Notes under the pieces: generated by a model
Databases searched by the model: none
What the model was told of the DNA's origin: nothing
The model's input: the letters and a program-made list of their open reading frames with translations, nothing else
Made by a program: the position numbers and the translations under genes
NCBI GenBank assembly: GCA_951799445.1
Contig: OX637290.1
Span: 28,948,987 to 29,012,986 of the forward strand
Direction: 5' to 3'
Length of the DNA stretch: 64,000 bases
Source of the DNA: Pseudisothecium myosuroides
Taxonomy: Eukaryota; Streptophyta; Bryopsida; Hypnales; Lembophyllaceae
Shown: positions 1 through 12,535 of the stretch, in pieces
Layout of the letters: the number at the start of each line of letters is the position of its first letter
How positions within the stretch are numbered: position 1 is the stretch's first letter

Positions 1-44
1 TTTCCAATAAGCATTTTTGTTCTTATTTTTTTGTAGGGAGTGAT

Positions 45-778
45 GGGTCATTGCAAGAAAGAGTGATATTATGTATGTGTCACATCCAGAGTGTTTTAGT
101 TTCCGTTTGCAATAGCTTCTGCAGTATGACTTGCATGAATTTGAAATTTTTATTGAAGATGTATGTCTTGAGTGTCATCATATCTTATATTTTTCAGAAA
201 TTTAAAAAAATCATTTTATATTTAAAAATCAATTAACTTAATATGTCACGTTTTGAGTTTTAAGGGTTTTGAGTACTATGGAGTCCCCATATTTAACGAT
301 TTAGAGCTGAAATTTGTAGGGTCTATTCTCATAGTAGGAACTCATGTTTCTACCAAGGGGCATTTAAAAATATTTTATTTTATATTGTCTACGTCCATGT
401 TAACAAGGCTCCCTTGCGCACGCAATTCTGAACATTGAAAATGGTTTCAAGACCATTTTTTTGTTGAAATCTCTTCATTATGAAGTCTTTCCAAATGGTC
501 TATTTTTAGTTTCTTTAAAAATGTTTTTTCCTATTTTTTACTAATTAAAACGTCCAAGTATCTATTTTCTTGCGATTCTGCACTTTTTTAGTTCTCCCAC
601 TTAAAGAATTTTTTTAGACTTTTCCTTCATAGGGAACCTTCTTCTTATAAGTCTATACATTAGTCATATTTTTCATATTTTTTAAAAAATGTTTTTCTAA
701 TTTTGTAGTACTCCCAAAAAAAAAGGCTCAAAACTGCCAAAGTGGAACAAAAACACGCGGTCTTTCTTGCAACAACCC
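45..778 (+). mobile_element. ~730-bp terminal-inverted-repeat element, copy 1
   Basis: Non-autonomous DNA-transposon-like element. It starts GGGTCATTGCAAGAAAGA and ends with the inverted form TCTTTCTTGCAACAACCC. The flanks are TGAT (41-44) and TAAT (779-782), a 3-of-4 match to a 4-bp target duplication. The interior is AT-rich and collinear with the copies at 58455 and 60204 and, inverted, at 10985. A 61-codon frame around 253-438 recurs in the copies at 58663 and 60386, but it lacks a shared ATG and is broken in the 10985 copy, so I do not call it a gene. Confidence 0.75.
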
Positions 779-1739
779 TAATATGTACTCTGAAATGTAT
801 ACATGTAATAATAAAAATGGATAGAATAGATCATAATTATCCATAAATATAAATTCAATTGTAAAATCATCTATTTTTAATAACTTTCATCCAAATATAG
901 GTGAATCTAATTTTTTTATAGAAGTCCTGGTAATCTCAATATCTTTCTGTGATTAGAAATCTGTATATTATGGTTAAATGCCTAAAGTTCTAATTGCAAC
1001 AAAATATTCAAATTTTTAGAAATTTACAAAATATATTGTAAAAATTAGACTTGATAAACTTTACTTCTTCAACAGACTCAAATTTTAAAAATCTCATTTC
1101 TTGGATAAAATTTAAATATAAAATATAAAGTTAGATTGTTAAAATTTGAAGGAAAAATAGAATAAATTATAAATTTTTATTACAAATTTCTAGATGATAA
1201 AATTCGAAAATATTTTATATTTTGAAATTTGAAGAAAATTAAAATCAAATGGATTTTTTTCATAATTTTTTCATATTATATAAAGCATTTAATAATATAA
1301 TGGATCATTTCAAAATTAAAAGGATACAAAGTATAACATGCTTTGTTTAGATAGAAGGATTAGGATTGTTTCTACATTAGGGCTCTGTTGTTTTCTTTGC
1401 AAATAATTATGAGTAACATATAATTTTGTAATTAAAAACAAGTAGAAAATTTAAAATTGTAAAATTTTGAAATTTGAAATCTACAAAGTTTAGAATTTTG
1501 TGACACTTTGAGTTTTTAAGATTATTATTTTTTTAAATTATAAATATCAAATTTGCAAGTTTAGAGATGTAGGTTAAAGTTTTAAATTTTGTATACTTTT
1601 AAGCTTGAAATTACTATTTTTGGAATTTGGATCATTTGAAAAGTTATAAACCTTATGTATTACACTTGTAAATATGTAATGTGATGAAATATCAATAAAT
1701 TTTAAGTAAGTTGAAATGAAAGAGTCGTTAACCCCTAAT
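779..1739. other. AT-rich intergenic stretch, nothing recognised
   Basis: Very AT-rich sequence with short A and T runs. I see no coding frame, inverted terminal structure or tandem array between the element ending at 778 and the inverted-repeat arm starting near 1740. Confidence 0.5.
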
Positions 1740-2505
1740 GTTTTTTTACTATGTTTTTACCAAAAACGCTTCAAAACTACTATTTTTATTACAAGTACCA
1801 AATTTTAGAAAAAACACACATTTACGAACACAAGTAACCATAAGATCTTGTAGTGTGCTAGTTGAAAAGATGCGGAAAAAATTTCAGAAATTTCCACCAT
1901 GAGGATTGCAAGATATTAGCGTTTGAATTGACCTTGGAATTGACAAGAAATTCATTTTTTGGCCCTGCAAAAAACAAGGCAGCTACACTTCACAAGGTCA
2001 CATTTGTATGAAAAAATGTCCATGTTGGTGGTGCTTCTTTGCATTCATTCTTCAAGGCAAGTTGTTTACATGCTCAAAAAATTTCAGATCATTTAGAATT
2101 GTATAATATATAGGAAAAAATAGTAAGTAGAGAATGATTCAAAATACTATATTCTTGATAATTAAGTTATGAAATTGAAAAATGCCAATCTCAATAATTT
2201 TAATGTTATAATAAAAAATCTACATCATATGGTTTTATTTTTATTTTTAAATAATAAAAATTAAATTAAATTAAGGACTTCAAAGTTTATTTTAGAGTAG
2301 AAAATCTATAACTATTCACAAACTAATATTCTTCATAACTCTCATCTTATTAATCAAAATGGGATGATTAAAAGCTATCCATGTATATATAAATCTAGAA
2401 AACCAATTTCAAATTTTTGTTTTTGAAAAAGTGATTTTTTTTATTTGCCCAAACTACTTGATCAATTGATCTAGAAAAAAACTACATATCATACAATAAT
2501 TTTTA
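1740..2505 (+). repeat. left arm of ~0.75-kb inverted repeat (candidate long-TIR transposon)
   Basis: This segment matches the reverse complement of about 6735-7450 through its whole length. Shared landmarks in order are ACTATGTT-TTACC, ACAAGTACCAA, GCAAGATATTAGCGTTTGAA, an AATTGTA(C/T)AA...TATAGGAAAAAA block, and a TATATATAAATCTA block. A third lone copy in the same orientation lies at about 44430-45330. The outermost bases seem to be TTAACCCCTAA; no target duplication could be fixed, so the ends are approximate. Confidence 0.6.
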
Positions 2506-3082
2506 ACCATGTAGTTAAAAGTTATGAAAATGATTGGGTCTTAAAAAAACAACTTGTCCACATGTTTAGAGTTGCTAGCAAGCGAGTCTGCAAGCCTGTA
2601 AGCGGAAAAAAAAATTTGAAGAAAAAATGGATGAGGGACCTATGACTATAGTTTAGGTTGTTATAAATTTCAAGAAATGTAGTCAATTTTGATGGAAATC
2701 ACGCAATGCAAAAATGTAAAGGAAAAGAAATATGCCTAAAATGAGGGTTGCTATTATATAAGCATAGGAGCATGAGCCCATAAGCCTAGAAGAGTATACA
2801 CTTATGCTATAGGTGTATATATTATAGAAACCTTCTATAATTATAGTGTAATTATATTATAGATATCTTTATTATAGGTGTTTATATTATAAACACCTTC
2901 ATTGGTAGTAGGATATCTACTTTATATACGCTTGAGGCTCACATGCTTGGATTTTTATGCTCACACACTAGTACCATTGTGCCCAAGATGTAGCCATAAA
3001 ACATACAAATCCAATCATAATCAAAATGAAGACATAATAGTTTGACTCACAAAATATGTCAATCTCATGAGCCTAAGTTGCA

Positions 3083-4590
3083 ATGGACTTGGTTGCGAAA
3101 TCCTCCATTGTAGACAACTCAGAAGTCTCTCTATCCTCGGACATTAACCTATCTATAAAATCTAGGATATTGAAAGCATATGTATCTTTTCTGCGTTTTG
3201 GTTTAAAACAACCAAAATCCGCAAATAATGAAGCCATCTGTTGGGTATACACTGAAAGAACAAAAATCTTCTTCGGACTAAAGAGAAGACTTCATTTCTT
3301 CATCATTGCATTTGCTGACATCAATCCTCTACGACAACAAACAAATATGATACAATTTTAGATTTTTAAAACATAAAAAGTACCATGCCAAAAGATCAGA
3401 AAAAAATATGCAAACTTACTTATTGAATTTTGACTTCCGAGCAAATTTTTTTGCCACCAAGGGCGCAATGTTCAGATCTTATGATGCAACAATTGTCAGC
3501 AATGACTATGTCGTCACTACGGCCAAAGCATTCCTCCTTATGGATTTGAAGAGGGTGTTGAAAGTGTCTTTGATCTGTTCCAAAGCCACAATGTGGCGGC
3601 CTGTGCCATGACAAGCAATAATTGATGCACTTGAAATGAACAAAATCAAATACTATAATCGAATGACTCAATTTGCAAAAATTAATTTAAATATACAATA
3701 ATAAAATTGAAGACTCACGTGTAGTCTATGTTGTGCAATCTAGTACCTAATCTCTTTTGACGATTGTGCCTTTGATGAGCATCTGCAAAAATTGAAGATC
3801 CTTTCCATGAGCTACTCACCACAGTTTAGGGCCATTCATCACCATATTATCTTCAAAATTGTAGTTACTAATCATGTCGTTTCAAACGAGGTCGACACTT
3901 GCCTTCCTCATCACCATTGTGCGTTTGAAAGAGAAATTAAATTTCTCTTACTTGCCAAGGTCCTTCACAAGGATGCTAACCGTCTAAACTTCATTGTTTG
4001 CAAGTATTCAAAACAAATATACATCAAATTTGAAGAAAATAAGATTTATTACCAACTAATGTATAGTACTTCAATGAATTAATTATTGACCCAAATGATA
4101 TTCATGTCATTTTGCTCATACATGAAATTGCAATTTCAATTAAAAAAAATTACCTTCCTCATGAACTCCAGCAACTCCGGGAAGTAAGTTGGCAGATTAG
4201 TATCCATGTTGTCTACGAGGTCCTCAATAGAGAGATTTAGGATTATTTTTTTAGTATTGGCTGTGTCATTGTTACCTAAAACAATCACTTGGGTCCCATG
4301 AGTGGTCACGTCTTTAGTCAACTGCAAAAGTGCCACCTTTTTCTTCACCCTACTTTGAAATCCGCCTTGCATCTAAGAGCCTTGGTCTACTGTCAAAAAT
4401 GCTGGAATTGAACCACCTCTGTCGACCTTCTTCTTGCCTTTTCCCTAGGCCTTTTCCTCTTTCTCCTTCTCTGCCAACTTCACCAAACTCTCTGCTTTCT
4501 TTTTTCCTTTGTAGTCACCAAGTCAATGACACGAGCTTATTTATTTTTATCATTGGCCTCCCTCCTTGCAAAAATTCATGTTTGAAGTAA
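3083..4590 (-). pseudogene. decayed spliced gene inside the long-TIR element (transposase candidate)
   Basis: Several minus-strand open segments are bounded by good splice signals. One segment (about 4372 to 4154) ends ATGAGGAAG|GTAATT. A 64-nt segment (3782 to 3719) has acceptor TTTTTGCAG and donor GTGAGT and is open (AHQRHNRQKRLGTRL...). A segment from 3600 to 3420 follows acceptor GGCACAG and precedes donor GTAAGT; one frame reads ...SDDIVIADNCCIIRSE. The DNCC motif resembles the region around a catalytic aspartate in some eukaryotic DDE transposases, a weak recollection rather than a match. Other plausible exons contain stops. The position between two long inverted repeats suggests the element's own transposase, now dead. 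A captured host gene fragment is the alternative. Confidence 0.35.
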
Positions 4591-6734
4591 CCGAAGTGCA
4601 AAAAAATCTCACTCACTACAAAGAAGTTTGAAAATGAAAATTAAAGTTAGACTTGTGCAATTATTTTTGCATTATAATGCAATGCAATTGCTAATTCAAT
4701 CTAAATTTTTAACTTGAAAATATTTACTCTACTTAAAAGTAGCAATTTAATCCCTAATTGCTCATTCAACCATTTTATGGTCACTATTCAACTTCAAAGA
4801 CTGCTTATATCCTCTAAAAATATATATTTTGAAATTTTAATTTTTTTCATATAGCTTATCAAATTATCTTTCTAAAGTAAAAAAACTTTTAATTTGAACA
4901 GTTATTCTTGACCTTGGATATTTTTCCAAAGTCAAATACTCTAAGAAATGCTCATTGTGGATTATCTTTGGAAAAAAAACATAGCCAATCAAAGGTAATC
5001 TCAAGAGAAAACAACTCATGGGGATGTGAGTGTTTTTAATTCCACCTTTGAGCTAGAAAGTTACACATGGGTTCTAATGGCTTTTCTAACTAATTTATCC
5101 AAAGGATGTTTATGTCTAGTCCAAATCACACATTCCAAGTAGTGGATGCTTTTTAGAATATCCTAATTCCTAAAACAAGTTGCAAACACCAAGTAAACAC
5201 ACTAATAGTTAGATTTCCAGTTAGCTTTGGCTAACAAGGCCAAGTGCTGGATTTTAAAAGAAAGTTTAATTTGAACTAAAAACTAAACTAGCCTAACTTC
5301 TAAAATAGTAAAATAAACTAAATTTGGACTTTTCTAGCAAAAAATATCAAAGGATGAAGTTATAACTTTAAATTAACCTAGAGAACTTCTTGTATCAAAT
5401 TCTAAAAGTAAACTAAATCCAAATTAATCCAAATTTCAAGGTTAGGTTTCTAATTAATTCTACTTAATAAATCTAGAATTTAACCTATTTAAATCCGGAT
5501 TATATTCCTGTTGACATTTTTGTAACAATTACATCATTTGTAGTTTTGTACGTAGATGCCTTCAAAACATGTACATGTTCAGAAGGCATCTATATACAAA
5601 TGAAGCTTTGTCGATACATAGTATTTTTGGATCGGAATGCATACTTAAAATACCAACATTCAAGATCATATTGAATGACTTGTGAAAACTATATACACAC
5701 TGGAGACATCAATGCGACCTTGTACCTAATGTTTACATTTTTTACGCACTGGGATTTAGTGTGAGCTGTCTATGAACACTAGAAAGACATCTCTTGGACT
5801 TTCATTAGCTAGCTAGACTCCAGGATTTCATGCCCGGGTAGAAGATGATCTAAGAGGTTCTAATTTTAAAATATTCCTTAATAGCTTCTAGAAGATTCTT
5901 CTTAATTATCTTCTAATTAATCTTAATCCAAAATTTCTATTCTAAAATCACTATTTTTAGGGGTTTTAAATATTCAAATAAAAAAATAAAAAATAACCTT
6001 TCCAACAAGGTAAATGCAAAAATACTAACTTCCTATGTAAAAAGTGATTAATGGATGAAGCTTTGCCTTTAATTAGTAATTTAAAACTTCATTTACAAAT
6101 TACTTTTAATCTAAATGAGCAGAATAATTTCTACCTTAACCTAAAAATCCTAACTTTTATCTAACCTCTTAAATTCTTTTTTAGATTCCTTTATATGAAA
6201 TTACTAAACTCTCATCCAAATTTACTACTTCATTTGTAACCTTTTTATTTTTTGGTTGTTTTTTAAGTGTGAGATATTTTTAAAATCCTCTAAAAATTAC
6301 CTACTACATTGTAAATTCTAAATTAAATTTTAAGACTCTGACCTAACGATTAACTCAAATATCGGAACCAACCTAGATATTGGGACCTCAACTAGTCTTG
6401 GGTTTGTTTTGTCTGCTCTTCTGGCTATTCGTATTGGCTACTTATTCTGGTCTGCTCGTTCTGGCTACTTATTCTGGTCTTTTTCAAAACAAAACTTAAA
6501 TAATTGGAATAATAATAAACTAAAAGAAACAAGAAAAGAACTTAACTAATAACTACTCTAACTATCTTAACCCCAAAAGGACCAACATGCGTTTTTTGGC
6601 AACATAGAAATTTTGGGTAGGTACGTGTGACTCAATATTTGCATACTTTGGGTTGAAATTTTAATGAAAGGTAGGGACAAGGAATATCTTTCATATGCAC
6701 AAAATTTCATGATACAAGTCAAAAGTTATTGCAT
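4591..6734. other. non-coding interior of the long-TIR element
   Basis: AT-rich and without a convincing coding frame. It contains a strong hairpin at 5545-5600 (annotated separately) and a short CTGCTCGTTCTGGCTA(C/T)-type near-duplication at about 6410-6480. Nothing else recognised. Confidence 0.4.
5545..5600. repeat. 19-bp-arm hairpin with palindromic loop
   Basis: Arms TTTGTACGTAGATGCCTTC and GAAGGCATCTATATACAAA pair at 17 of 19 positions. The loop between them holds the perfect palindrome ACATGTACATGT. It stands out from the surrounding low-complexity DNA. It could be a foldback relic or a small-RNA-type hairpin. Confidence 0.55.
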
Positions 6735-7450
6735 GATATATAGTTTGTTTCTCAACCTCCGAGCAGATTAGAAAAAATCACTTTTTTCAAAAATAAAAAT
6801 TTGAAATTGGTTTATTAGATTTATATATATGTGGAAAGCTTTAAATCATTCCATTTTGATCAATGAGTCAAATGTTATGAGGATTTTTAGTTTGCGGGTA
6901 GTTATGGATTGTCTACTCTAAGAAGTCGTATATTTCACTTAATTTTCAATATTTTTCAAAAAAAATAATTTGTAGGATGTAGATTGTTTATTACAACATT
7001 GCAACCATTGAGATTGGCATTTTTCAATTTCATAATTAACTTCTTAACAATTTAGTGTTTTGAACCATTCTCTACTTTTTCTACTTACTATTTTTTTCCT
7101 ATATGTTGTACAATTCCAAATGATCTGAAAATTTTCAAGCATGTAGCCAACTTGCCCTCAAGAATGAATCCAAAGAAGCACAACCATTTTGGAATTTTTT
7201 CATAATAATCTGACCTTGTGAAGTGCAGCTGCCCAATTTTTTGCAAAGCCAAAAAAAGGACTTTTGCCACTTCAAACGCTAATATCTTCCAATCTACACG
7301 ATGGAAATTTTTGAAATTTTTTCCACATATTCTCAAATTAGAGTACTACAAGATTCTATGGTTACATGTGTCCAAAAATGATATTTTTCAAAAAATTGGT
7401 ACTTGTACTAGAAATGGCAGTTTTGGAGCATTTTTGGTAAGAACATAGTC
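6735..7450 (-). repeat. right arm of ~0.75-kb inverted repeat
   Basis: Reverse-complement partner of 1740-2505. With it, it encloses a ~5.7-kb unit of the kind made by long-TIR DNA transposons (Mutator-like elements are one such group). The outer end reads GGTAAGAACATAGTCAAGGAACTT on this strand in two parts (GGTAAGAACATAGTC, AAGGAACTT), the mirror of the left-arm start. Confidence 0.6.
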
Positions 7451-8250
7451 AAGGAACTTTAGGAATGAATTTTTATGAGATTTTTAAGTTTTCTCTAATG
7501 AATCCTAATATAATTCTAATCCTATTTAGTGGGATTTTTTTGGGATTTTTAGGGATTTTTCCTCAAATTAAAATAAACTCTAACTAACTCTCTCAGGGGG
7601 GGGGGCATTGTCAAAAAAAGTAGAAACTACATGCGATAAAATGTAGGGTCCATTTTATTCATTTTTAGTAAAATTTGTAAGAAAAGTAGAAGTAATTATA
7701 GGGTGCTTAGAGATTAAAAATCATGATTATATGTAATATAACATAGCCAAAAAGCCCTAAAATTATATAAGCGGTACATCCAAAATAGCATAGCTAAAAA
7801 GGCTTAATGGTGAGTAAATACACTAGGGTGCTAACATGTACTAGTACTGGATCACAATTACTGAACATGGATGAAAAGTGGTCCTTTTCTGTCCAAAATG
7901 ACTATTTGAATGTGACAGGATGCAACAGCTAAAGATCATGTATCCGAGATCCAATGTGAGTTTTGAAATCTTGGTTTTGAGGTTTTTCAATGCGTACTTG
8001 AGGGAAATAAACAATCAGGTGCCCGTCTTTGAAATGGTGGATGCATTGGTGGTTGTCTTTTTCCGGCGACATTGAATTTTGGATTTGGATTTCTAAAGCA
8101 CTCCTGTCTGCTATGCAAGAAGATACGCGCCTGAAGTCCAGGTCAGGGTTTCAATTTCTGTTTAGGGTTTGCCTTCTTGTTCTAGTTTTAGGATGCCATT
8201 GTTGTTGCTTGGATTTTTTGCTTGCGGTTTAGGGTTCGGCCGGCAAGTTT
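7451..8250. other. intergenic stretch, nothing firm
   Basis: AT-rich to about 7960, with a run of nine G at about 7596-7604, then GC rises toward the coding remnant at 8251. The stretch 8029-8250 may be its 5' leader or intron, but I see no conserved signal that settles this. Confidence 0.35.
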
Positions 8251-8724
8251 GTGGTCTTTGTTGCGCTAAGGGACACTTTGTTGCTGCATTTTGTTGATGG
8301 TGTGCACATGAAGTGGTTGGGTTGGGATGACTTGTCTCCTCCAAATTCCTCTGCACGAAAACCTACCACATTGGAGAATTTTGACATTGCTCGCCGAACT
8401 TGCTAGAGTTGGGGAGAATTTTTGGACCAGACTGTGGAGGGCGTAGTGAACCGCTTTGCTCGGTGGGAGGTTGTGTTGGTAACCCTACCATACTAATGTT
8501 CCGAGGAGGGTATAACAGAGCTATTGTTTTGCCAAAATTTCGACCTGTTTGTGAATTCTTGGGTGCTTTAGTCTCCCTTGGCCGATGAAGACCTTTGCCT
8601 GATGCCGCTAGAGCAGCTGTCCGAGGAGCAGCTTTGCGAGTTACGTGACTTCCTGGTCACACCTAGAAATCAGAAGGTGTATATGCCTTCTGGGTCGGCA
8701 TTGGAGGTTGCAGCGTCAATGTAG
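8251..8724 (+). pseudogene. broken coding remnant of unrecognised protein
   Basis: One frame (start positions 1 mod 3) reads as protein-like sequence over 158 codons: VVFVALRDTLLLHFVDG, later ARKPTTLENFDIARR, DQTVEGVVNRFARWEVV, then PLEQLSEEQLCELRDFL and a terminal TAG at 8722. It is interrupted by three in-frame stops, TAG 8404, TAA 8494 and TAG 8569, with no frame shift. The composition (regular acidic and hydrophobic spacing, GC-richer than its flanks) is what shows it was coding. I do not recognise the family. A short retroelement protein or a processed gene copy would both fit. There is no obvious start; the upstream frame is closed by TAG at 8230. Confidence 0.5.
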
Positions 8725-10499
8725 GTCTCCCCGAACCCCAGAGGTGGACGCTAGTGAGTTCCTGTACTTGCTCAATCCTTTTTTGTGGTTTACTGGAGGC
8801 TTTGTTGTGTCCCATCATTCTTGTCCAATTTTTTTTGGTGTTGTGGCCATCAACTTTAGTGGCATATTCAATTGCATTGATGTGGATATGAGGACATGTC
8901 TTGTAGCTCATGTTTTTGAATTGAAATGTGGTTTTTTGATTGAACCTTGTTTGTGGGAATTTGTGCTCTCTAATGTGCAAGAATGTCAATGGACTTGGTC
9001 ATGTGGTGTTGTCATTTGTGTTTCACTGTGGCACTTCTGGTTGCCATGGAACTCACCCTTTACATATTCCTGCAGATTCTTCCATGGACTCACAGCGTTA
9101 GAGATCTTATTTTGGCTTCGCTGTTTTTGTGTTTTTGTATATTCCAAAAATTCCTAGTCGTAGTTCTCACGGTGGTGCAAGTACTCTTGGAATTTGTGTG
9201 TGATGATATTGTATAGTGTTACACTTCAAGGCAGGGTGTATGGGACGTTTCTTACTAGGATACGCAGTTGTGTAGGTGATGCAAGATAGTATGGTTTATA
9301 AATGCACGAATTGGTTCATTGTGTTTTTTAACATAGATATACTATGATTGTTGTTGCTATTTTTTCTGCCATTGTATGAGCAATCCTTGTATTTGCTTCA
9401 TGAAACCTTGTTGCCTTCTTTGCCATTGTTTGCTTCCCTTCTTCTATTATGTCATTAAATCCTTGCTTGTAGTTTGCATGGCATGTGTAAGAGCTAATTT
9501 ATACAATGTGATTTCTAGTCTGCTGATGGTGTCTAATGTCTTAGAAAGTACGAGCCTACCTGGTACAATGCTTTGTTGTTCAAAATTATAGATCTCTAAT
9601 TTGCCTAAGTTGTTTGTCTAGAACATGTTTGATATCATTGCTGAAATTTTAGACCCTTTTTTGTGAATGGGCTGAATGTAGTAAATTTTTTATTTATAAG
9701 TACAATAGGGTACCTTTAAATCACCTCCCCAAAAAATTATAAATACAATAGGGTGCCTTAAAATACTAAGATTTAACTTTATTTTAAAAAATAACATGCC
9801 TTATATTCCATTCCACAAGGTAAATAGCCCCCCATTAATTAGGGCGTGTTTGCACAAGTATATGCATATTCTACAAGGGAGTACCTCCCCGGAGCTAACT
9901 CTAATATTTTTTGAGTTTTGAGAAGTCTTTTCTAAAGCAAACTAACAAGCAAAAAGATTATAACTAAGGTTCCGCTACTCTAGGTAAAACTAGCATAAGA
10001 CAAAAGTTTAGAAAAAATTCACTAAAGTATGCATGGAAGCAGACAAATTCAAAAGGAAAGGGAAGCCAAATTCATAGTTCTTGGGCTTAAATAGCTCCGG
10101 CAAGCCAAGCTTGTCCAATAGTGTTTTTACCGCAAGCAAAAGAGACTCTCAAGGGAAAGGTAAAAAAGCTTCAAGTTCAAAGCATCGTCATAGGGGCAAC
10201 CCCATGGCAAAACCGGGTTCAAAAGTGAAGAGAAACCACTATGGAGACCTTAATTTTGAACTTATAGAGCTAAAACTTTGCCATGTGGGAGAAACCCTAG
10301 GCTAACTTGGTTTAAATAGAGGTATCTAAGGTATCCTTTTAAAGTTTAATTTCTAAATGAGGTACATGATAGTGTTTAACCAAAAATTAAAAATTATCAA
10401 ACTAAACTTTGTTATACAACAAACTTTGGTAGGTGTTTGGTTTAATAAACTCTTAGCAAAGTCAAAGCTTCACTACCTTAAGTTTCTTAATACCAATTC
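8725..10499. other. T-rich stretch downstream of the 8.25-kb remnant, nothing recognised
   Basis: 8725-9640 is T-rich on this strand and 3'-UTR-like, with no frame that looks coding. 9640-10499 is AT-rich filler. No terminal repeats or tandem arrays were seen. Confidence 0.35.
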
Positions 10500-10813
10500 T
10501 TGCTGCAAACTCCACAATTTGTTAGTATTTCTTAGAAAAGTTAAGACAAGTTGAATTTGGAGGCTATCCCTTCCAATACTCTTAGAAAGTAGACTTTTGG
10601 GTGGACTAAACCTCCCAAATTCAAGCAAATAGAAATTATTCACTTCGAAGGGACCCTCACGTCCTTTAAAGAGTGTTCCCTTCACAAGAGAGAATTGAAA
10701 TCAAATAAAATTGGCCTTGTCTTGGCCTAAATAGATGCTTCGACAATGTGTTGGTAGCAAAAATGAGCAGAGAATGTGGGCATAGAGAATGAGAGAATGA
10801 GAGCATAGAAATG
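10500..10813 (-). mobile_element. probable left remainder of the older A-related element (A')
   Basis: This flanks the outer A insertion. Removing 10819-23486 with one AAGGT copy joins it directly to 23492-24226, which resembles family A in reverse orientation. I therefore infer that it is the downstream leader of that older element; direct similarity here is weak. Confidence 0.3.
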
Positions 10814-10984
10814 AAGGTTGTAAGCTCCCAATTTGTCACTTGGGACTCGTAGAATTATTTTTTTGGAAATTTGCAATTTAAAGTTGATAAAAGTATACAA
10901 AAAGCGATAAAAAGAGTGTAGAAACAGAATAGGGTTGTGTCATACCCATTATAGTATTTGGTCTAAATTTGTGTTTGTACTTAG

Positions 10985-11720
10985 GGGTGATTGCAAGAAA
11001 GACTGTTCAGTTTTTGTAGCGTTTTGCCAAAACTGCAGTTTCTGCGCTCAGTACTATGAGTACTGTAAGTACTGTGAAAGAAAAAAAATCTCAACCGTTG
11101 ATCTGAAAATCGACGGCTGAAAGTATTGTTTCGAGTACTATGACTACTAATAAGTACTGAAACAGTACTATTTGGAAAAAAATGCAGTTTGTCACAAAAA
11201 ATACATACAATGAGGTATAAATCAATAATAAATAGAAAATCATGAATTAAAAAAAACTAAAAATTGGCAATTTGAGAGAACTTTATGATGAAGGAATTTC
11301 ACCAAATGAATTATCTAAAAACGATCTTCAATGTTCAAAAATGTGCTCGCAAAGGAGCCTTGTTCGCAAGTATGTAGAGGACATAAAATAAAATATTTTT
11401 AAATTTCCTTTGGTCGAAATATGACTTTCTACTATGGGAATAGACCATAAAAATTTTAGCTCTAAATCATTAATTTTGGGTACTCCCCAGTACTAAAAAC
11501 CCCTAAACCTCAAAGTGTGACAAATAGAAAAATTGATTTTTAAATATAAAATGATTTTTTTTTAATTTCTAAAAAATAAGGGATATAATTACAATCAAGT
11601 TAGCCATCTCCAATCAAAATTTCAAGTTCATTGGGTTAAACCTTCAAAAATTATAGCAGAAAACAACTTCGTCACTCTGAATGTGACGGAAAATAGTACT
11701 AGTCTTTCTTGCAATCACCC
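10985..11720 (-). mobile_element. ~730-bp terminal-inverted-repeat element, copy 3 (reverse)
   Basis: Ends GGGTGATTGCAAGAAAGACT and its exact inverse. The target duplication TTAG is perfect (10981-10984 and 11721-11724). The insertion sits in an A unit whose sibling copies (for example near 18945) show the empty site TTTACTTAGAATCC, which proves a 4-bp duplication. The interior is the reverse complement of copies 1, 2 and 4. It also contains repeated AGTACT palindromes at 11050-11170. Confidence 0.8.
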
Positions 11721-12501
11721 TTAGAATCCCCCCAAACCTTGCCTAAAAATAGTATAGAAATAACAAGATGGCTAAATTTGGAGGATTTGAGTCACATAGC
11801 CCCAAAAGGGCTAAATCCCACCATGAATGTGGCAAATCATGGCTAAGTCTGTTCGAGGGATCCACAGCGAGGCCACTAGGCCGGGTCCTAGAGTTAGGTT
11901 TAAAATTCCCCATTAGATCGACAAATTCTCAAAATCCCGATTGTTAGCATACAGAAGCCACTAACGCAAGACAGGGCCCGTGGAGGAATCTACAGTCCAA
12001 GGATGGTATTCTAGGATAAATCCCATGCCAAGAGTCCAACGACGAAATTGATTCGCCAACATTCCTTCACCTACAGAAGATTCCCGCACCGTCACTAATT
12101 CAAGGAGATGGCTAGTTTTAATCTCCACTGACCAATCGTGCCAGGTACGGAAATGCACCTATACGTCTTTCATGCGACTCCCTGAGAGGTTCCATGCAAA
12201 TTCTCGGCATCTTCCGACTTATAGAAGAACCTTTTCTAGGTGGTCAACCCTTCTAACCTCCAACGGGAATTTTGTGGAAATTACCCAGGTTATAATAAAA
12301 TCTCACTAAAAATTAAACTAGCTTGTTTTATGTTAATAATGCGCTCCGTGAAGTTTCACAACATTCCGATAGCGGCAAGTACCCGAATTGGCGAGATTCC
12401 TCTGGAATTAACCACGTGGCGGGGTCCCCGCCACGTTGACCGGCATTCCGGGCCCATACGATGGCAAAATGAAGTCAACCAAGAGTCCTTCCCGACTCTC
12501 T

Positions 12502-12535
12502 TTGGATCCACGGACCCAAAACAAGAATTGGGGGG
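12502..12535. other. inverted patch at a deletion junction
   Basis: This ~34-bp stretch (TTGGATCCACGGACCC..AATTGGGGGG) is the reverse complement of a sequence normally ~0.6 kb further on in family A (CCCCCAATTCT..GGGTCCGTGGGTCCAA). The intervening ~0.7 kb present in sibling copies (about 19728-20445) is absent. This is the signature of a deletion repaired with a locally templated inverted insert. Confidence 0.6.

Noticed and set aside
253..438. 61-codon frame shared by three inverted-repeat element copies (also 58663-58848 and 60386-60616)
   Set aside because: It opens with TTG or other non-ATG codons in at least two copies and has a stop in the 10985 copy. The similarity is explained by the elements being copies of each other.
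11050..11170. AGTACT-rich palindromic cluster as an operator
   Set aside because: Part of the inverted-repeat element interior; related AGTACT motifs occur in the other copies.
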